Assembly: GCF_047345485.1 (NCBI RefSeq)
Contig: NZ_JBLFEN010000008.1
Coordinates: 84,970-148,969, forward strand
Reading direction: 5' to 3'
Origin: Jejuia sp047345485
Lineage (GTDB): Bacteria; Bacteroidota; Bacteroidia; Flavobacteriales; Flavobacteriaceae
Length of the DNA: 64,000 bases
Below, in pieces: positions 1 to 9,516 of this stretch (within the stretch, counting starts at the first letter, position 1; every line of letters begins with the position of its first letter). The notes beneath the pieces are model-generated. The model was not told the origin of the DNA. It did no database searches and saw only the letters and a list, made by a program, of their open reading frames with translations. The translations under genes and the position numbers were made by a program.

Positions 1-477
1 TATACTCTGTATATGAGGATTATATCGTGTGCTTAACGTTCTTGCACTCTTAACAATAATATCTCTATAATCTTGGTTGTCTTCAACTGTAAGTCCGTTT
101 CCAAAACTGCAAAATATTTTAAACCCCATATCGTGGGTTCCACCATTAAACTTTTCTTTCTCAACAAAAGCAGTCCATATTTTAGCACGTTCTTTAAAAG
201 CTTTGTTACCAGTTAACATATAAATTTGCCAAAAATTTCCAGCGAAGAAACCACTAGTCCAATCTTTTGAAGGTCTCTTATTTATAGTTTTTGTTTCAGT
301 AGAATAACTACGAGCAAATGCCATAGAATCTACTCCATAATCAAGAAGTTGTGAGTATCTAGCGTTAAGTAATGCATCTATTTCCAGTTTAGATAGGTCT
401 GTATATTTTTTATCCTCAGATTTACATGATACACATGCAAATCCAAGGATAATAAATAAAAAACTAACTCTAAACAT
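1..477 (-). CDS. GH88-family unsaturated glucuronyl hydrolase-like lipoprotein (N-terminal 159 residues, cut by window edge)
   Basis: The first 159 codons are present; the 3' part lies beyond the left edge. The start is an ATG at 477, 16 bp after the susD stop, so it is probably the next gene of the same operon. The N-terminus is a lipoprotein signal, with Cys15 or Cys18 as acceptor; the Lys-Ser-Glu-Asp after Cys18 resembles a surface-export signal. The segment DWTSGFFAGNFW (72-83) and then GGTHDMGF (112-119) match the GH88 core, where the Asp of the THD motif (Asp116) is a catalytic-site residue. GH88 enzymes release 4-deoxy-hex-4-enuronate from the non-reducing end of oligosaccharides, the same end group that alginate lyases create. 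The exact substrate cannot be told from this fragment. The family is fairly sure, the substrate is inference. Confidence 0.72.
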   Translation of the reverse strand, partial: MFRVSFLFIILGFACVSCKSEDKKYTDLSKLEIDALLNARYSQLLDYGVDSMAFARSYSTETKTINKRPSKDWTSGFFAGNFWQIYMLTGNKAFKERAKIWTAFVEKEKFNGGTHDMGFKIFCSFGNGLTVEDNQDYRDIIVKSARTLSTRYNPHIQSI

Positions 478-493
478 TAAACTAAACTTTGAC

Positions 494-2005
494 TTAGTAT
501 CCAGGGTTCTGAGGTAAAAGGTTAGGATTTCTTTCAAGCTCTTGTGCTGGTAATGGGAATAAATAATCTTGATTAGGATCAAAGTTTGGTTTTTCACCCT
601 CTAAACCAGAGGCACTAAACACTTCAGAACCTAATCTTCTTCTAGCGATATCGTACCATCTTTTAAACTCAAATGCTAATTCTAATCTTCGTTCTTCTAA
701 AACCATATCTCTAAAATCATCTTGTGATAATCCAGAAACATCTTCAGGAAACGTACCGCCGTTTCTTGCTCTATCTCTTACTCTATTTACATAGCCTTCA
801 GCTTCTGTAGATCCACCAGAAATTTCATTTAGTGCTTCAGCAGCAATTAATAAAACCTCTGCATAACGCATCATAGAATAATTATGCTGTGAAGCTCTAC
901 CGTTATTATTAGCAGTCACACCAGTATTACGGGTATATTTTGCAATATGAGGACGATTAACAGCCCTACTATTAAAGTTTCTGTAATTAGCAAATGGCTC
1001 TTCATTTCCATCAAAGATACCAGTAGCATCAAAACTTACAGCTTTTCTGTAATCTCTATCATCCCAAGTGTTATAAACTTCTAAAGAAGGTACAGCTACA
1101 GACCAACCGCCGCCAATACCATACTGTTCGTCGCTTCTAATACCTGTTAATGCTGGTTGGTAATCTTGACCAGCATCCCCATCTCTAAATCCATTAAAAT
1201 CTAACGAAAATATTGGCTCTTTAGAACCATCAATTGTAGTAGCGTCAAATAAATCTTGAAAATCTGCTTCTAAAGCCAAATCATAAGCACCTTCATTATC
1301 TATAACACCTTTAGCCTCATCATAGGCGTCTTGATAGTTACCCATAGTTAAATGTACTAAAGCTAAATAAGAATGTGCTGCAGATTTTGCTGGTATTGAT
1401 CTAGCTGGTTGTGTATTTGGCAACCACTGCTTTGCAAATTCTAAATCTGCTATAATATTTGAATACACATCTGCTGCTGAAGTTTTACTCATTGAACCTG
1501 CTGCTTCTACATCTCTTACAGGAGCATCTAAATAAGGAATATCACCAAATTGTCGTACTAAATGAAAATAAGCAAATGCTCTAACGAAATATGCTTGTGC
1601 TGTTATCGGGTTCTTTTGCTCATCAGGAGCATTTACTAAATCCGCTCCAGCAATAGCTTGATTTGCAGCTGCTATAATTTGATATGTTCTTCTCCAGTTA
1701 TCTGGAATCATACCATTATCACCAGGTACATTAAACTCGTTATGCTCTATTCTACGGGCAGATGTCGTTGGATCCCCAATATCTACCATATCACCACGTA
1801 ATAATATAGTTAGTGACATTTTTCTTCCCCAAAAATCCTCATGAGTCATGTGTCCATATACACCGTTAACAGCCGTTTGTAAGTCTCTTGGAGATTGAAA
1901 AAATCCTTCAGGAGCTAATAAGCCAACTGGCACTTCTTCTAAATCTGAACATCCTATTATTGATAACCCTATCAATAAAAAGAAAAATTTGTACGTTGTT
2001 TTCAT
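494..2005 (-). CDS. susD: SusD/RagB-like surface glycan-binding lipoprotein
   Basis: 503 residues, normal for SusD. The lipobox ends at Cys19 (SIIGC) followed by Ser-Asp-Leu-Glu-Glu, a typical outer-membrane export signal in Flavobacteriia. The N-terminal half has the SusD-like TPR-type helices (for example AQAYFVRAFAYFHLVRQFGD), and the C-terminus has the RagB/SusD end motif with RYAEVLLIAAEALNE and EERRLELAFEFKRWYD. It would sit on the cell surface as the lid of the SusC channel and bind the imported oligosaccharide. The gene begins 18 bp after the susC stop, so the two are co-transcribed. Specificity for alginate is inferred from the PL6 and PL17 genes in the locus, not from the SusD sequence itself. 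Confidence 0.95.
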   Translation of the reverse strand: MKTTYKFFFLLIGLSIIGCSDLEEVPVGLLAPEGFFQSPRDLQTAVNGVYGHMTHEDFWGRKMSLTILLRGDMVDIGDPTTSARRIEHNEFNVPGDNGMIPDNWRRTYQIIAAANQAIAGADLVNAPDEQKNPITAQAYFVRAFAYFHLVRQFGDIPYLDAPVRDVEAAGSMSKTSAADVYSNIIADLEFAKQWLPNTQPARSIPAKSAAHSYLALVHLTMGNYQDAYDEAKGVIDNEGAYDLALEADFQDLFDATTIDGSKEPIFSLDFNGFRDGDAGQDYQPALTGIRSDEQYGIGGGWSVAVPSLEVYNTWDDRDYRKAVSFDATGIFDGNEEPFANYRNFNSRAVNRPHIAKYTRNTGVTANNNGRASQHNYSMMRYAEVLLIAAEALNEISGGSTEAEGYVNRVRDRARNGGTFPEDVSGLSQDDFRDMVLEERRLELAFEFKRWYDIARRRLGSEVFSASGLEGEKPNFDPNQDYLFPLPAQELERNPNLLPQNPGY

Positions 2006-2023
2006 ATTAATATTTTTTATTTT

Positions 2024-5000
2024 TTAGAATCTTAAATTTACACTAAAATTAACAGATGTCAAATTTGGATAATTTCCAAAATCAAATCCATTTGTTGTAT
2101 TAGCACTTGAACTACTTCCACCACCAGAACCGAAATAACTTACTTCTGGATCTAAACCAGAGTAATCGGTAATTGTTAGTAAGTTTTGTGCACTAATAGA
2201 AAGTCTTACACTCTGCATACCTAAGTTTTCAACTACATCATTAGGTAGCGTATAACCTAAGGCTATGTTCTTTAATCTAATATAGCTTCCATCTTCCACA
2301 AATCGAGACGAAATTTCTTTTCCTCTAAGTTTAGCGCGAGGAATATCAGTATTTGTATTTGTTGGAGTCCAAGAATTAAGTATCTCAGTAGTTGCATTAG
2401 AATCTCCATTAAATAATTGAATAGCTGTAAGATTCATAATATCGCCACCTTGTACACCTTGAAAAAAGATATTCAAATCAAAATTCTTGTATGTAAAGTT
2501 GTTTGTAAAACCAAAAGTAAAGTCTGGTGTTGGATCGCCAATAATTTTTTGATCTGATGGTGAAATTTCTCCACTGCCATCCACATCTACAAATAACTGA
2601 TCTCCAGCTTCACCACCTGGTAATAAGGCAGTACCCTCATCCAAATCGCCACCTTGGTATACGCCTAAGTATTCGTACCCCCAGAATGCTCCTAATACTT
2701 CACCTTCTCTTAATAAGTGTGTGCGTTCTAAATTAAAATAGCCTGGTGATGCGTCTAAAAACACATCTACATTACCTTCAAATAAAGATGTTATTTCATT
2801 TCTGTTTATTGCTAAATTAAAATCTGTAGTCCAGCTAAAATCTTGATTACTAATATTCCTAGTATTCAAATTAACTTCAAAACCACTATTATTTACTTCA
2901 GCAACATTTTTTACACTATCAGGTGTTAAAAACCCTAAAAATAAAGGTTGAGAACGATCTCTGATAAGTAAATCTTCAGTATCAATATTATAATAATCTA
3001 GAGACAATGATACTTTGTTATTAAATAACCCAAGATCTATACCTAAATTGGTTTGTACAGAAGTTTCCCATTTTAAATTTGGATTTGCTGGCTGATCTGG
3101 TGTTACAGCATTTATGGTTTGTCCATTATTAACTGCGTAAAGATTTTGAAAACTTGCCAAGGACTCGTATGCGTCTATGGCTTGGTTACCTGTTACACCA
3201 TAACTCGCTCTAAATTTTAAATTTGAGATAGACTCACTATCTTTTAAAAAGTCTTCATTTGATATTTTCCAACCAATCGCTGCTGATGGGAAAATTGCAT
3301 ACTTTTCATTAGCTGCGAAGTTTGATGCACCATCACGTCTTACAGTAGCTGTGAATAAATACTTATCATCATAATCAAAATTAACTCTACCAAATTGAGA
3401 TTGAATTTCAGACTCTACTAAAGATGATGTTGGTATCAATTGTACTGCACCAGCTGACAGATTTCGGTAAGAAAAAGAATCAGAGGTAAAAGTTTCAGCT
3501 CCTGCTTCAAATTCTTCTCTTACATCTTTTTGATATGAATACCCTGCTAATAAGGTTAATTGACCTTTACCAACCTCAGCATTATATGTTAAATAATTTT
3601 CGCTAATAAAATTTGTTCTTTTCAAATTACTTATGGCTGCTCTTCCGCCTACATTTCCTCCCGCAGTAGTAATTAAAGTAGAAGGTCTAAAAAGTCCAGC
3701 AGTTTCATTTCTAGCACTAAAACCAAAAGTTGTTTTAAATGCTAAATTCTCTATAATATCATAATTTGCATATAAGTTTGCTCTATAAACATCTGTTTTA
3801 GTTTCATTAACACCTTCTCTTGCAACTGCAACAGGATTGTCAATATCATCGCCAACACCGTTAATGGTATTATTTCCATTAGCGTCTAACACTCCTAAAT
3901 CTGGAGCAAATCTAAAAGAACCACTAACTACATCATCTCCACCACCATTGGCAGTTTCTCCTGTAGATTGTGTAGGTACGCCATTTTCTGCACCTCTGCT
4001 TCCAAATACATTAATACCAAGTTTTAACTTTTCGGTTACTTGCGCATCTATATTAGATAAGAATGTAAAACGTTCAAACTCAGAATTGATAAGTACACCA
4101 TCTTGCTTAAAGTAATTAGCTGATGCATAGAAATTCACTTTATCTGTTCCTCCAGAAAAAGAGGCTTGATGGTTTTGCGTACTACCTGTTCTGTATAACA
4201 AATCTTGCCAATCTGTATTTGCTGGCCCTTGAACATAACTAGAATTAATAGCTTGCTGATATGTAGCGAATTGATTAGCATCTAAAAGATCTAATTCATT
4301 TGATGTGTTTTGGACTGAATAATTTGAATTCAATTCAATAGTCAAAGCGCCGCTTCTACCTTTCTTAGTGGTAACTAAAACCACACCATTAGATCCTCTA
4401 GACCCATAAATAGCAGTAGCAGAAGCATCTTTTAAAACCTCCATAGACGCAATGTCGTTTGGCTGAGGAAATGTTGCACCAACAAATCCATCTACTACAA
4501 TAAGTGGAGAACTACTCGCACCAATAGATGTATTACCTCTAATTTGGATATTAATAGGCGCACCTGGCTCACCACCATTATTAGATTGCACTACTACACC
4601 AGCTGCACGACCTTGTAATGCCTGTGCTGCATCTAGTACAGGAAATGCAGTTAACTCTTCAGTGTTTACTGACGATACAGCCCCTGTTAAATCACTTTTA
4701 CGTCTTGAACCATACCCCACAACAACAACTTCATCTAAAGCTGCTAGGTCATCTTCTAAAGTTACATTTACTGTGCTAGAGTTGCCTACAGTAATTTCTT
4801 TAGTAGCAAAACCTACGTAACTAAATACTAGAACAGCACCATTACCATTAACGGTAATCTTGTAATTACCATCAAAATCTGTAGAGGCACCAATATTAGT
4901 ACCTTTAACTACAACATTTACTCCCGGTAATGCTTCACCATCAGATTGGGATGTTACTGTTCCTGATATTGTTTTTTCTTGAGCGCTTACAATTAGCACA

Positions 5001-5056
5001 AAACAAAAACTCAATACTAGGGAAAGTGTCCTCTTTAATTGTTTTGTTTTTTTCAT
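2024..5056 (-). CDS. susC: SusC/RagA-type TonB-dependent outer-membrane transporter
   Basis: 1010 residues, a full-length SusC. Order of parts: signal peptide (about 1-25), carboxypeptidase-regulatory-like beta domain (about 28-110, ISGTVTSQSDGEALPGVNVVVKG), TonB-box region with VVVVGYG, plug domain (about 115-235, with SRGSNGVVLVTTKKG), then a 22-strand barrel ending in the aromatic terminus NLRF. It takes up oligosaccharides across the outer membrane using TonB energy, with the SusD encoded directly downstream. The upstream region holds three tandem 13-bp operator units overlapping a TATATTTG -7 box, so transcription is probably repressed by the FadR-type regulator of this locus and relieved by an alginate breakdown product. 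Alginate as the cargo is inferred from neighbours. Confidence 0.95.
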   Translation of the reverse strand: MKKTKQLKRTLSLVLSFCFVLIVSAQEKTISGTVTSQSDGEALPGVNVVVKGTNIGASTDFDGNYKITVNGNGAVLVFSYVGFATKEITVGNSSTVNVTLEDDLAALDEVVVVGYGSRRKSDLTGAVSSVNTEELTAFPVLDAAQALQGRAAGVVVQSNNGGEPGAPINIQIRGNTSIGASSSPLIVVDGFVGATFPQPNDIASMEVLKDASATAIYGSRGSNGVVLVTTKKGRSGALTIELNSNYSVQNTSNELDLLDANQFATYQQAINSSYVQGPANTDWQDLLYRTGSTQNHQASFSGGTDKVNFYASANYFKQDGVLINSEFERFTFLSNIDAQVTEKLKLGINVFGSRGAENGVPTQSTGETANGGGDDVVSGSFRFAPDLGVLDANGNNTINGVGDDIDNPVAVAREGVNETKTDVYRANLYANYDIIENLAFKTTFGFSARNETAGLFRPSTLITTAGGNVGGRAAISNLKRTNFISENYLTYNAEVGKGQLTLLAGYSYQKDVREEFEAGAETFTSDSFSYRNLSAGAVQLIPTSSLVESEIQSQFGRVNFDYDDKYLFTATVRRDGASNFAANEKYAIFPSAAIGWKISNEDFLKDSESISNLKFRASYGVTGNQAIDAYESLASFQNLYAVNNGQTINAVTPDQPANPNLKWETSVQTNLGIDLGLFNNKVSLSLDYYNIDTEDLLIRDRSQPLFLGFLTPDSVKNVAEVNNSGFEVNLNTRNISNQDFSWTTDFNLAINRNEITSLFEGNVDVFLDASPGYFNLERTHLLREGEVLGAFWGYEYLGVYQGGDLDEGTALLPGGEAGDQLFVDVDGSGEISPSDQKIIGDPTPDFTFGFTNNFTYKNFDLNIFFQGVQGGDIMNLTAIQLFNGDSNATTEILNSWTPTNTNTDIPRAKLRGKEISSRFVEDGSYIRLKNIALGYTLPNDVVENLGMQSVRLSISAQNLLTITDYSGLDPEVSYFGSGGGSSSSANTTNGFDFGNYPNLTSVNFSVNLRF

Positions 5057-5099
5057 TAGTTTAATTTTAGTTAATACTTATTAGTTTAAGTTAAAAAAT

Positions 5100-5142
5100 T
5101 TGGTTTTCCAAACTGGTAAACCAAATTGGTTTTCCAAATATA
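5100..5142 (-). promoter_or_regulatory. susC promoter with three tandem FadR-type operator units
   Basis: Three contiguous 13-bp units at 5100-5112, 5113-5125 and 5126-5138 read TTGGTTTTCCAAA, CTGGTAAACCAAA and TTGGTTTTCCAAA. Each is a near-palindrome of the TGGT-N2-ACCA type bound by FadR-subfamily GntR repressors. On the minus strand the flavobacterial -7 element TATATTTG occupies 5135-5142 and overlaps the first unit, so bound repressor would block initiation. The same unit recurs upstream of fadR and of the PL6 gene. Operator function is inferred. Confidence 0.82.
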
Positions 5143-5167
5143 TGAAAATTTAGTTATATGAAAAACT

Positions 5168-5263
5168 TTAGTTTAGATAAATAATGATAAGGCTAAAAAT
5201 TACAATTACTGCAATAAGTGCAAATTCTACATATCTATATTTATTTTTCAAATTTTTCAACAT
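5168..5263 (-). CDS. predicted 31-residue single-span membrane peptide
   Basis: A short frame with ATG at 5263 and TAA at 5168-5170 encodes a peptide that starts MLKNLKNKYRYVEF and continues with a run of about 17 hydrophobic residues (ALIAVIVIFSLIIIYL). The layout is a basic N-terminus followed by one transmembrane helix, which random AT-rich sequence gives only occasionally. It lies between the hybrid regulator and the susC promoter, reads in the same direction as both, and ends about 26 bp before the susC -7 box. No family is recognised and no Shine-Dalgarno site is visible, as is usual in this phylum. It may be a chance frame. Confidence 0.4.
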   Translation of the reverse strand: MLKNLKNKYRYVEFALIAVIVIFSLIIIYLN

Positions 5264-5292
5264 CTAAAACTATAAGAAATTATGATGGCAGG

Positions 5293-5322
5293 AGTACAAA
5301 TAAGGGGTAAAAAAGTACAAAT
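5293..5322. promoter_or_regulatory. direct repeat AGTACAAAT x2 at 21-bp spacing, candidate activator site
   Basis: AGTACAAAT occurs at 5293-5301 and again at 5314-5322, exactly 21 bp apart, which is two helical turns. It lies upstream of the small frame and susC and just downstream of the hybrid two-component regulator gene. AraC-type output domains usually bind paired direct repeats of this pitch, so this is a plausible site for that regulator. A small palindrome, ACTGATTATCAGT (5324-5336), follows. The role is inference. Confidence 0.4.
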
Positions 5323-5349
5323 TACTGATTATCAGTATTTTATATATTA

Positions 5350-8300
5350 TTATTCAGAAAACGTATTAGCATATTGTGAAGGTGTTTTACCAAACTTTTT
5401 TTGGAAAGACTTACTAAAATATTTTGGATTTTTATATCCTACTTGATAACTAACCTGAGAAATATTAATTTTTCCTTGCTCTAAGAGTTGAGCTGCTCTT
5501 TTCATTCTGAAGTGTAAAATAAACTCGTTAGGCGTAAAATTAGACCATGCTTTTATTTTTGTAAACAACATAGTTCTGCTTACACCTAACTCTGAACAGA
5601 AGTAAGGTATATCAAAAGTCTCATTTCCTATATTTGCATTAACTATCTTTAAGGCTTTTTTATATAGTTTTTCGTCAAATGAAGACACCAGTACATCTTC
5701 TGGTTTTAAACCATCATTAGATACAAATTTTTCTCGAAACTTTTCTCGTGTTTGTAGTAAATTTTTAATTCTAAGGTTAAACTCTTTTATGTCAAAAGGT
5801 TTACTTATGTAATCGTCTGCTCCAAGTTCTAAACCATCTAGTTTATAAATTAAAGAAGATCTTGAAGTTAACAGAATAATTGGAATATGACTTGTTTTAA
5901 TATCTCCTTTAATGGCTGAGCATAACTCTGTACCTGTCATTTCGGGCATTATAACGTCACTTACTATTAAGTCTGGAGAGTCTTTTTTAGCTTTTTTAAA
6001 TCCCACTTTTCCATTTTCAGCTTCTATTATATTGTATTCCACTTTTAATAAGCTTTTTATAAACTTACGTAATGGCTTATGATCTTCTACTAAAAGAATT
6101 GTTTTTCTTTCAGCTTCATTTTCAACTTCTTCAAAGTCGTCTTCAATAAAATCTACAGATGAATTTAACTGAGTGACATATTGTGATACATCATCACTAA
6201 ACTTAAAGTCCTGTATAATTTCTCCATCTTTTAAATGTGCACAACCTAATAATAATGACACAGAGAAAACAGAACCTTTATCATTTATATTACTCTTAAC
6301 TTTTATACTACCTTTATGAAGTTCTACAATATTCTTTGCTATTGATAACCCAATACCTGTGCCTTTGTTATAGTTGCTATCTGGATTGTTATTTAAAGCT
6401 ACTTCAAAAAAACGTTCAAAAATCTGCTCTTGATATTCTTTTGCAACGCCTACACCTGTGTCTTCTACATTTATGTTTAAGCTATTGCTTGTTTTTTTTA
6501 TTCTTATAGTAATTTTACCGCCTTTAGGTGTATAACGAAATGCATTTGAAATCAAATTATAAAAAACACGTTCCAGTTTATTTCTATCATAGTAAACTAA
6601 TACAATTTCATCATCACACACAAAATCAAACTCGTAATCTCCATTTTTAGCAAACTCTGTGAACGATAAATAAATCTCTCTTAAAAACTTAATTATGTTA
6701 CCCTCTGCAGCTTGAAGTTTATATAAGTTATTTTCAAACTTTCTAAAATCCATCAGTCTGTTAATCAAATGCAATAAGTGGTTGGCATTATTTTGAATAA
6801 CTAGTAGTTTTTTATACATTTTACTACTGCCACGGTATTCTTCTATTATTTGATGTAATGGTCCTAATATTAAAGCTAAAGGTGTTCTAAACTCATGAGA
6901 TATATTTGTAAAAAACTCTAATTTATCTTTATTTATCTCTTTTGTTTTCTCGGTTTCTAAGTACTCTAACTGTAAATCGTGTCTTAGTCTAGTTCTAGAT
7001 TTAAGAATATTAATTAAAAAATATAACGCCCCTAAAATTAATAAACCATAAATTAAAAATGCCCACCATGTGCGCCAAGGTGCAGGAGCTACACGAATGT
7101 TTAATTGGGTTATCGCATTATTCCAAACATTATCACTATTAGCTCCTTGAACCTCGAAAACGTAATTTCCAGGGTTTTGAATTGTGTACGATGCGGAATT
7201 ACTAGTTGTTAAATTCCATTCTTTTTCTAAACCCTTAAGCCTATATTTATACTTATTATTACTTGAATTTATAAAATTAGGAATAGAAAATGAAATGCTA
7301 AAATTACCTTGAGTGTGAGATAATTTAACTGATTTGGTATAAGGAAGTGTTTCTACTAAAACTTTATTTGTTTTAACTCCTGCTACAACATTTTCTTTAA
7401 CATCAAAATCTGTTAAAAGTACCTGCGGTGTATACTTATTTGTATTTAATGTGCTTGAATTAAAATATGTGATACCTGAAGGGCCTCCAAAATAAAACTC
7501 AGAGGCTTCCGTTTTTAAACTTGCATTATCATTAAACTCATTACTAATAAGACCATCAATTTGATTATAAAGCTGAATATCTTCTTCTTCATAACTATAT
7601 TTTATTAAACCTTGATTGGTACTAATCCATAATTGCGATTTATCATCCTCTTGAATACTATGTACAGAGGAAATCTTTGTATTATTTATTGATAAACCAA
7701 CAGGAACAAACAATTTTTCTCTTAATTGATATAATCCTTTAGATTTAGTACCTACCCACAAATTTTTTGAAGCATCCTCAAAAACGCATAAAATATCATC
7801 ACCATATTGCAAACTCTTATCGTAAAAGTAACTTGTTATTGTATCATCATTTGCTATTTTATTTAGTCCTTTTTCTGTACTTACCCAAATATTTCCGTTA
7901 GAATCAAGACAAATATTTCTCACTAGATTACTAGATAACGTACTAGTATCCTCATCTTTTTGATAAAATCTTTTAAATGATTTAGACTCTACATTGTACT
8001 TGAATAAACCTTTACCAAAAGTACCTATCCATAAATTGTTTAAGTTATCTTTTTCTACATCATATACACCAGTATCTTTAAGGAGTTTTATTAAGTTAAC
8101 AGGCAGGGTGTTTGCAACAAACTGCTTTTTATTTATATCATAAATATCTAACCCATTTTTAAAAGTTCCAATCCATAATACACCATCTAAAACATAAAGG
8201 GATTTAATATTATTATCAGATAGTTTAGAATTTTTCTCTGAAATGTATGTAAATGAATTATTTTTTTTATTCCAAAAATTAATGCCACCGCCTTCAGTTC

Positions 8301-9408
8301 CAAAGAAAAAATCATCATTATAACGCTCTATAGAACTTACAACAGAATAACTTAAACCTTTACCTATTTGATTTTGAATGATATTTCTAAAATTAACGTT
8401 TGATTCGTCCCAAATATTAACCCCTCCATAATAAGTACCAATCCAAATTGAACCTTTTTTATCTTTAAATAGATACTTTATTGAATTTTTGCTTAATCCG
8501 TTTTTATTATCAATATCTGATTTTATGGTTACTATAGAACCGTCTTCGCTAACTATTTTTAAGCCATTATATGTTCCAATCCATAGTTTGTTATTATCAA
8601 AAAGTAGCTTTCTAACATTTCTATCATCATTATCTTCGATACTATCTATACTTAGATAGCGCGAAAATACTTTTTGAGTTTTATTATAATTTACAACACT
8701 ATTACTTCTAGTGGCTACTAAAATATTTTGAGTTAAACCCTCTACTAAATCCTGAACATAAAAGTCTTCACTACCTTTTATAATATTGAATTTTAGTAGT
8801 GCATTATGTGACTGTGATGCCTTATAAATTCCTGCTCCTGTACCCACAAAAACGTCTCCGTTAGTTGTTTCCAAAACAGACAAAACACGTTTAAAAACAG
8901 GACGTTCTAGTTCACTTAAATAATTAGTAAAATTATCTTGTTCTTCATTGTAAATAGCAAGTCCTCCAGAAGTACCAACCCATACCTTACCGTTAGAAAG
9001 TGTATTTATTGTCCAAATTGTATTATTACATAATGATGTGGTTTTTTCATTATGAAAATACCTAGTGAAGGTATCGGTTCTAGGGTCATATTTATTTAAA
9101 CCATTGTAGGTACCAATCCATATAAATCCATCATTATCTTCATGTATAGATAAAATATCATTATTACTTATAGAATTTGGGTTATCTTCTTGATTTCTGT
9201 AAATGGTAAATTTAGTACCATCATATTTGTTTAAACCATCACGAGTACCTATCCATATTTGCCCTAATTTATCTTGATGAATAGTTATAACCACACTTTG
9301 AGAAAGTCCATCGGCAGTAGACAGATGTTGAAACTGATAATCTTGAGTTTGACAAAACCCAAAACAATTCAAACCTAAAAATAAAAAAAGGATAATATGT
9401 CGAATCAT
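5350..9408 (-). CDS. hybrid two-component system regulator (one-protein sensor kinase / response regulator / AraC output)
   Basis: 1352 residues with the classic HTCS layout. A signal peptide (1-19) leads into a periplasmic beta-propeller of many repeats of the WIGT...GLNKYD type (about 25-680), then a Y_Y_Y domain (about 690-775) and one transmembrane helix (about 781-802). The HisKA domain has phospho-acceptor His838 in NISHEFRTPLALI, followed by the ATPase domain with the N, G1 and G2 boxes (FYNLISNAFRYTP, DTGVGV, GTGIGLS). The receiver domain is at 1102-1218 with Asp1151 in SDVIMPEMTG, and the AraC-type DNA-binding domain at about 1255-1352. Such proteins bind an oligosaccharide in the periplasm and activate the adjacent susCD operon. 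All catalytic residues appear present. It is probably monocistronic, since a strong hairpin at 9444-9480 separates it from the gene before it. Confidence 0.95.
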   Translation of the reverse strand: MIRHIILFLFLGLNCFGFCQTQDYQFQHLSTADGLSQSVVITIHQDKLGQIWIGTRDGLNKYDGTKFTIYRNQEDNPNSISNNDILSIHEDNDGFIWIGTYNGLNKYDPRTDTFTRYFHNEKTTSLCNNTIWTINTLSNGKVWVGTSGGLAIYNEEQDNFTNYLSELERPVFKRVLSVLETTNGDVFVGTGAGIYKASQSHNALLKFNIIKGSEDFYVQDLVEGLTQNILVATRSNSVVNYNKTQKVFSRYLSIDSIEDNDDRNVRKLLFDNNKLWIGTYNGLKIVSEDGSIVTIKSDIDNKNGLSKNSIKYLFKDKKGSIWIGTYYGGVNIWDESNVNFRNIIQNQIGKGLSYSVVSSIERYNDDFFFGTEGGGINFWNKKNNSFTYISEKNSKLSDNNIKSLYVLDGVLWIGTFKNGLDIYDINKKQFVANTLPVNLIKLLKDTGVYDVEKDNLNNLWIGTFGKGLFKYNVESKSFKRFYQKDEDTSTLSSNLVRNICLDSNGNIWVSTEKGLNKIANDDTITSYFYDKSLQYGDDILCVFEDASKNLWVGTKSKGLYQLREKLFVPVGLSINNTKISSVHSIQEDDKSQLWISTNQGLIKYSYEEEDIQLYNQIDGLISNEFNDNASLKTEASEFYFGGPSGITYFNSSTLNTNKYTPQVLLTDFDVKENVVAGVKTNKVLVETLPYTKSVKLSHTQGNFSISFSIPNFINSSNNKYKYRLKGLEKEWNLTTSNSASYTIQNPGNYVFEVQGANSDNVWNNAITQLNIRVAPAPWRTWWAFLIYGLLILGALYFLINILKSRTRLRHDLQLEYLETEKTKEINKDKLEFFTNISHEFRTPLALILGPLHQIIEEYRGSSKMYKKLLVIQNNANHLLHLINRLMDFRKFENNLYKLQAAEGNIIKFLREIYLSFTEFAKNGDYEFDFVCDDEIVLVYYDRNKLERVFYNLISNAFRYTPKGGKITIRIKKTSNSLNINVEDTGVGVAKEYQEQIFERFFEVALNNNPDSNYNKGTGIGLSIAKNIVELHKGSIKVKSNINDKGSVFSVSLLLGCAHLKDGEIIQDFKFSDDVSQYVTQLNSSVDFIEDDFEEVENEAERKTILLVEDHKPLRKFIKSLLKVEYNIIEAENGKVGFKKAKKDSPDLIVSDVIMPEMTGTELCSAIKGDIKTSHIPIILLTSRSSLIYKLDGLELGADDYISKPFDIKEFNLRIKNLLQTREKFREKFVSNDGLKPEDVLVSSFDEKLYKKALKIVNANIGNETFDIPYFCSELGVSRTMLFTKIKAWSNFTPNEFILHFRMKRAAQLLEQGKINISQVSYQVGYKNPKYFSKSFQKKFGKTPSQYANTFSE

Positions 9409-9443
9409 AGATAATTATCAGGTTTGATACAATTATAAATATA

Positions 9444-9480
9444 AAAATAGAAAACCAAAAGTACTTTGGTTTTCTATTTT
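9444..9480 (-). terminator. intrinsic terminator after the fadR-MFS-SDR genes
   Basis: A perfect 16-bp inverted repeat with arms AAAATAGAAAACCAAA and TTTGGTTTTCTATTTT and a 5-nt loop lies between the SDR stop (9517) and the start of the hybrid regulator (9408). Its A/T-rich ends give a U-rich tail in both directions, so it could work on either strand. Confidence 0.75.
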
Positions 9481-9516
9481 AATTTAAAAAAACTATTATG
9501 AAAACTTAAAAAAAGT

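Noticed and set aside
3837..4115. Antisense frame within susC
   Set aside because: It is the complement of the susC barrel region with no own signals.
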